41,112 nt of DNA from Clostridia bacterium (GTDB taxonomy: Bacteria; Bacillota; Clostridia; Oscillospirales; CAG-272). Shown piece after piece: positions 37,007-41,112 of this stretch; the first letter of the stretch is position 1, and each line of letters opens with the position of its first letter. The notes under the pieces were generated by a model. It did no database searches. It saw only the letters and a program-made list of their open reading frames with translations, and was not told the origin of the DNA. The DNA lies in assembly GCA_017462545.1 (NCBI GenBank), contig JAFTQX010000041.1, positions 1 through 41,112 on the forward strand, read 5' to 3'. The translations under genes and the position numbers were made by a program.

Positions 37007-37972
37007 ATGCAGCTTTTTTTCAGCACCTCGATAGACGGCCTGCAGATGGGGCTTTGCTTTGCCATTCTCGCCCTTGGCGTGTATCTCTCCTATTCCATTC
37101 TTGATTTTCCCGACCTCTCGGTAGACGGCAGCTTTCCGCTGGGCGGCGTGTGCTGCACCATCCTCATGCTGCGCGTGGGACTTCCACCGCTGCTTGCCAT
37201 TCCGGGGGCGATGGTGGTCGGCATTCTTGCCGGCATGGTGACGGGGCTTTTGCATGTGCGCTGTCGCATCTCGCCGCTGCTTTCGGGCATTATTGTCATG
37301 ACCGGGCTGCTCTCCGTCAATCTGGCTCTCACGCGTCTGCTGACCAAGACCGGGCAGACCACCACCATCTTCTCCTACCGCAGCGAGGGGCTGCGCGGCA
37401 TCTTTCACCCCGCGTTTTTAGACGATCTATCCCCCACCGCGCGTGACGCGGTAACCATTGGCATCCTCTTCTTGTTCGTTCTTGCGATCAAGCTGCTGCT
37501 TGACCTGTTTTTGCGTACGCGGCTTGGCTATCTGCTACGCGCAACCGGGGATAATGCTTCCCTTGTCGTCTCGCTTGGGCGGGATGCGGGGAGCTACAAG
37601 ATCCTTGGTCTTGCGCTTGGCAACGGGCTGTGCGCCGTTTCGGGCGGGCTATACGCACAGCTCTTTATGTCCTACGACAACAATTCCGGCAGCGGCAAGG
37701 TGGTGCTGGCGCTTGCCTCGGTCATCATCGGCACGGCGGTCTTTTCCCGCATGCGTCTTGTAAAGCCCACCACCGCCGTGGTGATCGGCGCGCTGATCTA
37801 CTCACTTTGCCTGAACTATCTGGTGCTGATCGACCGTGACGGCATTTATCTGAAGCTGCTCAACGCCGTGCTCTTTGCCGCCATCCTCATCGGGCATGAG
37901 CGGCTTTCGGCTTGGCGCGAAAAGCACCTTGGGCACACAGCACACAGAGAGGGGGAGAAAAAAGATGCTTGA
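37007..37972 (+). CDS. ABC importer permease (TrpY-like)
   Basis: A 321-residue integral membrane protein of the branched-chain-type permease family, with about eight hydrophobic segments and the conserved loop 'RTRLGYLLRATGDNASLVVSLG', where coupling to the ATPase occurs. GAGGAGAGG just before the ATG lies in the end of the previous gene. It overlaps the ATPase gene by 8 nt. Partner of the lipoprotein and ATPase. The substrate is inferred from the operon's T-box. Confidence 0.9.
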   Translation: MQLFFSTSIDGLQMGLCFAILALGVYLSYSILDFPDLSVDGSFPLGGVCCTILMLRVGLPPLLAIPGAMVVGILAGMVTGLLHVRCRISPLLSGIIVMTGLLSVNLALTRLLTKTGQTTTIFSYRSEGLRGIFHPAFLDDLSPTARDAVTIGILFLFVLAIKLLLDLFLRTRLGYLLRATGDNASLVVSLGRDAGSYKILGLALGNGLCAVSGGLYAQLFMSYDNNSGSGKVVLALASVIIGTAVFSRMRLVKPTTAVVIGALIYSLCLNYLVLIDRDGIYLKLLNAVLFAAILIGHERLSAWREKHLGHTAHREGEKKDA

Positions 37973-38738
37973 TCTGCTGCACATTGACAAGACCTTCCAC
38001 CACGGCACGGCAAACGAGACAACGCTGTTTTCAGACTTCTCGCTTACCATCGCGCGGGGCGAGTTTGTGGCGGTTGTCGGCTCTAACGGCTCGGGCAAAA
38101 CCACGGTGCTGAATCTCATCAGCGGCAGCCTACTGCCCGACCACGGGCAGGTTTTGCTGGATGGCGAGGACATGACCAATAGGCCCCCCTACCGCCGCGC
38201 ACGGCGCATCGGGCGGGTGTATCAGGATCCCGCCCTTGGCACGGTGCCGCACATGACCATTCGTGAAAATCTGGCGCTTGCCGAAAACAAGGGAAAGCCA
38301 TATGGGCTCTCCCTCTGCCTTTCGCGCAAAAAGAATGCCTATTACCGCGAGCTGGTGGCCGAGCTGGGGCTTGGTCTTGAGGAGAAGATGGACATTCCCG
38401 TCTCGCTGCTCTCGGGCGGACAGCGGCAGGCCCTATCGCTGCTGATGAGCACGCTCACCCCGGTCGATCTGCTCCTTTTGGACGAGCACACCGCCGCCCT
38501 TGACCCCAAAACCGCAGACCGCGTGATGGCCCTGACCGAGCGCATCGTGCGCGAAAAGGGGATCACCACCCTGATGGTGACGCACAATTTGCGCTACGCG
38601 GTGGAATATGGCGATCGCATCTGCATGTTCCACGCGGGCAAGATCCTGCTTGACCGCGGCGGCGAAGAAAAAAAGGCCACCCGCGTGGATGACCTCCTCT
38701 CGCTCTTTCAAAGCATCAGCATCGAGTGTGGGAATTGA
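37965..38738 (+). CDS. ABC importer ATPase (TrpZ-like)
   Basis: A 257-residue ATPase that drives the importer. Walker A GSNGSGKTT (39-47), Q-loop YQDP, signature LSGGQRQ (149-155), Walker B LLLLDE (169-174) and switch His in MVTHN. ATG at 37965 is chosen for GAGGGGGAG upstream and the usual MLDLLHIDKTF start; the frame begins earlier inside the permease. It ends the operon before the terminator at 38818-38855. Confidence 0.93.
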   Translation: MLDLLHIDKTFHHGTANETTLFSDFSLTIARGEFVAVVGSNGSGKTTVLNLISGSLLPDHGQVLLDGEDMTNRPPYRRARRIGRVYQDPALGTVPHMTIRENLALAENKGKPYGLSLCLSRKKNAYYRELVAELGLGLEEKMDIPVSLLSGGQRQALSLLMSTLTPVDLLLLDEHTAALDPKTADRVMALTERIVREKGITTLMVTHNLRYAVEYGDRICMFHAGKILLDRGGEEKKATRVDDLLSLFQSISIECGN

Positions 38739-38817
38739 AGGAGAGGCAAGACGTTCCTTCGGGAGGCGGGCACCCTCTCCGTCACGCTTCGCGTGCCGCC
38801 GACTCCCCTCCCCTTAT

Positions 38818-38855
38818 ACAAGAAAAAAGCACCCGTACGGGTGCTTTTTTCTTGT
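38818..38855. terminator. Bidirectional terminator between ATPase and beta-helix genes
   Basis: A near-perfect palindrome: ACAAGAAAAAAGCACCC with GGGTGCTTTTTTCTTGT around GTAC, with T-runs on both strands. Confidence 0.88.
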
Positions 38856-38861
38856 TTTTTG

Positions 38862-41112
38862 TTATTCCACCATATCGGGGATCAGCGGATCGCCGTCTAC
38901 GGTGCCGTCCATGGTGACGTCTGTACCGTAAACATGCTTATTGCGCTCGGCCACGACGTAATCCATGCCCAGATAATCGGGGTTCGGATAGGTGTTGCCG
39001 GAAATCTCAATATCCATACCGCCGTTGATGTGGATCACCGGTCTCGGACTTTCATAGGTATCCGGCTCCTCGGGGTGGTCTGTAAAGTCATTACCAACGA
39101 ACGGGCCGAAGGTGTTGTTGAGAACCTTGACGTTCTTTGCCGAGTTGATGTAGATGGCATAGTCAATCGTTCTTCTCATGATGTGGTTGTTCGAGATCGT
39201 GATGTTCTTGTAGAGCAGGAAGTCCTCCTCAACAGACGAGCCAAGACCCTCGATGGCAACGGTTGCATAACGATCCTGGTTCTTGAAGTAACCGGTGTGG
39301 TCAAACAGGTTACGGTCTACCAGCATGTTCTCGGTAACACCCGACTCACCCCAGTAGATCTCATACAGGATCGCGCCGCAGGACATACCGATGTTGCGGA
39401 AGGTACAGTTCTGAATGGTACCGCCCGATGCCTTGATCAGCAGGCCACGAGAACGAATGTTCTGGAACTTACAGTTATCAAACTTAAAGCCGTTGGAGGA
39501 CATGCTCATGTTATCAATGAGCACCTTGTTGTCCGAACGCCAGTGGTTGTCCTTGAGGTCAAAATCCTCAAGTGCCTCCACATTAAAGCCGTCGAGCGAA
39601 ACGGTAACAGATCTTCTGTCAACCGAGCCCTTCGCGGTGCTGTTCTTAAAGCCGTGATCCTTCCAAAGGAAGTTGACGGTGTCTACATTCTGGGTAGCGG
39701 AAAGCGCGGGAGTATCGCAGATCAGCTGGCCCTTGGAGGTGTAAACGTATACGCGGTCACCCTCCTTGAAGTTGTAGCAGAAGCCGCCCGGCTTGGCAAC
39801 AGGCTGCCACTTGTTGTAGCTGCAGGAATACTCGGAGAAGTTACCCTTATAGATAATGGTAACGGTGTTTTCGGCCTCGTTGACGATGATCTCGTCCAGA
39901 CGGCCATGGGTCGCGTTCTGGTTGGTTGCGTCGTCACACATGTTCTCAAACAGGCAGAAGGTAGCCTGCGAGCCCTCGCCGCAGCGGGTGGTGTGCGTTG
40001 CGTCAATCGAGCCGATGTGCGCAGGCGAGCCACGATAGCGGCCGAGGTCATCTCTTTCGACCTCAAGCGTGACGCCATACTTGACCTCAAGAGCCTTATA
40101 CTGGTTGTAAAGATCCTCTTCAATGATCTCACCGCTGCGGGTGGTATCACATACGCGGTAGTAGGTGGTGGCGGTGCGGGCATCCTGCTCAACATACGCA
40201 AAGCCGGAGGCATTGCCGTAAATATTGAAATCGTAGAAGACGAGGTTCTTACACTCGGTATGAATACCAATGGTGGTAGTACCGTTGTTGGCACGGCAGG
40301 TAAGCACGTCACCAACTGCCAGCATAGCGTAAACCGATGCGCTGGTCTCCATGATCATGGTAGGCACGGCCTCGGTGGTGTTATCCTTTTGGATGCTCCA
40401 GAAGCCGGTGTCGCAGTAGGCGTAGAAGGTACCCATTCTCTGCGCGCCCATGCCGGTTACATCGTAGTACTTGGTATTGGTATTACCAAACTCGTTCATC
40501 ATGCCCGCGCCGGTTACCACGCGCAGCTTGCCGGAACGGCCATCCTCACCCAGCTTTTCCAGCACATAGACCTGGCCGCAGGACTGCTGCTTGAAGCCAA
40601 TGGTCATGCCCTTAATGGTGATATCCTCGGCGTAGTAGAAGTTCATCATCTGGCCAAGGCCGACCTGACGCTCTACATACACGCCGTAGGCGTAGATGGT
40701 GGTGTTGCTGTGCTCTGCGCGGAAGCTCATGCCGCTCTCTGCCGCATAAGCACCGGGTGCAACGATGACATAATCATCGGTCTTGCAATGCGCAAGAATG
40801 TAAGCGGTCACGGAGATGTCATCCTCGCTCTCGGTCACATCCTTGACAAACGTCTTGCGATCCATACCAACAAAGAGATCCTTGTCGATGTGGGGGAGCA
40901 GATTTTCATCAGCACCGACCTCAAGGCGTGCGTTCACGTCCATGAGGTTGTTGCCGTTGTGGTTCATATTACCGGTCTGTACGGTGTCATGCGTCCACTC
41001 ATCCTCCGGGAAGGTGTTGCCGTCGCAGAGGAAGAAGTTGTTGTTGTTCACGGTCAGACGACCGCCCAGGCTGTTGTCGCAGACATAGAGGTTCTTGCTG
41101 TTGCTTGCCTCA
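38862..41112 (-). CDS. Right-handed parallel beta-helix protein, partial; possible GH110-like hydrolase
   Basis: At least 749 residues are visible; the frame stays open to the window edge, so the start and any signal peptide are outside. The C-terminal half has short repeated strands of a pectate-lyase-type helix: FDNCKFQNIRSRGLLIKASG, GTIQNCTFRNIG, LYKNITISNNHIMRRT, NVKVLNNTFGPF and MDIEISGNTYPN. In the middle, DATHTTRCGEGSQATFCLFE and MCDDATNQNATHG recall the DDATNxHG pattern of GH110 alpha-1,3-galactosidases; this match is from memory and moderate. No dockerin, LPXTG or transmembrane tail is visible at the C-terminus (ends DGDPLIPDMVE). It is convergent with the ABC operon. Confidence 0.8.
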   Translation of the reverse strand, partial: EASNSKNLYVCDNSLGGRLTVNNNNFFLCDGNTFPEDEWTHDTVQTGNMNHNGNNLMDVNARLEVGADENLLPHIDKDLFVGMDRKTFVKDVTESEDDISVTAYILAHCKTDDYVIVAPGAYAAESGMSFRAEHSNTTIYAYGVYVERQVGLGQMMNFYYAEDITIKGMTIGFKQQSCGQVYVLEKLGEDGRSGKLRVVTGAGMMNEFGNTNTKYYDVTGMGAQRMGTFYAYCDTGFWSIQKDNTTEAVPTMIMETSASVYAMLAVGDVLTCRANNGTTTIGIHTECKNLVFYDFNIYGNASGFAYVEQDARTATTYYRVCDTTRSGEIIEEDLYNQYKALEVKYGVTLEVERDDLGRYRGSPAHIGSIDATHTTRCGEGSQATFCLFENMCDDATNQNATHGRLDEIIVNEAENTVTIIYKGNFSEYSCSYNKWQPVAKPGGFCYNFKEGDRVYVYTSKGQLICDTPALSATQNVDTVNFLWKDHGFKNSTAKGSVDRRSVTVSLDGFNVEALEDFDLKDNHWRSDNKVLIDNMSMSSNGFKFDNCKFQNIRSRGLLIKASGGTIQNCTFRNIGMSCGAILYEIYWGESGVTENMLVDRNLFDHTGYFKNQDRYATVAIEGLGSSVEEDFLLYKNITISNNHIMRRTIDYAIYINSAKNVKVLNNTFGPFVGNDFTDHPEEPDTYESPRPVIHINGGMDIEISGNTYPNPDYLGMDYVVAERNKHVYGTDVTMDGTVDGDPLIPDMVE

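Noticed and set aside
35924-37408. A 494-residue minus-strand frame across the T-box and ABC genes
   Set aside because: Shadow of the trpX/trpY-like genes; it would read through the T-box terminator and lacks a ribosome site.

Overview
The window reads as a chromosomal segment of an anaerobic, low-motility Gram-positive bacterium of the class Clostridia (Bacillota), probably a gut member of the Oscillospirales or a relative. This is inferred from the T-box leader, strong AGGAGG-type ribosome sites, near-consensus TTGACA/TATAAT promoters with 17-nt spacers (13 seen), stand-alone NAD(P)HX dehydratase, K+-dependent membrane pyrophosphatase, oligoendopeptidase F, a cohesin/dockerin pair, and base composition in the mid-fifties percent GC. 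No integrase, transposase, phage gene or CRISPR array was found; the accessory character lies in the surface proteins and in dense intergenic repeats.

Layout. 1-900: a divergent pair, a SLOG/DUF2493 gene interrupted by an in-frame TAG and a small XRE regulator, sharing a perfect 15-bp inverted repeat. 956-3751: a large secreted protein of unknown function. 3918-6174: serC-serA (serine synthesis). 6531-6711: tRNA-Met and tRNA-Glu, followed by scattered fragments of the tRNA-Glu 3' end. 7136-11923: membrane pyrophosphatase, a VTT/TVP38 membrane protein and a flotillin gene headed by a Mn2+ (yybP-ykoY) riboswitch with its own terminator. 12392-14826: serine hydrolase and nnrD. 14988-16924: cytidylate-kinase-like protein, a short DtxR-family regulator and an unknown membrane protein. 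16925-17820: a repeat-dense gene-free stretch. 17821-23948: an operon of a 1525-residue cysteine-rich dockerin protein and a membrane-anchored cohesin protein with the same cysteine repeats. 24280-30521: pepF, a plsC-like acyltransferase with a zinc-ribbon tail, and ribF-prmA-rsmE. 30734-32509: a YwaF-like membrane protein and an AraC regulator. 33379-35372: mnmA-cysK. 35719-38738: a T-box leader and a three-gene ABC importer, most likely for tryptophan. 38862 to the end: a partial right-handed beta-helix protein, possibly a glycoside hydrolase.

How the genes work together. serC, serA and cysK make serine and then cysteine; cysteine sulfur (via a desulfurase not in the window) supplies mnmA, which sits in an apparent operon with cysK. 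Metal control appears twice: the Mn2+ riboswitch in front of flotillin, and a DtxR-like repressor whose visible ligands (Met, Cys, Glu, His) resemble iron-type DtxR rather than MntR. The dockerin and cohesin proteins probably form one cell-surface complex.

The strongest leads are the Mn2+ riboswitch on a flotillin gene, the two-gene cohesin/dockerin cysteine-repeat system, two intergenic repeat families whose hairpins change sequence but keep pairing, the amber-interrupted SLOG gene, and the T-box whose acceptor bulge predicts a tRNA with discriminator G, as expected for tryptophan.
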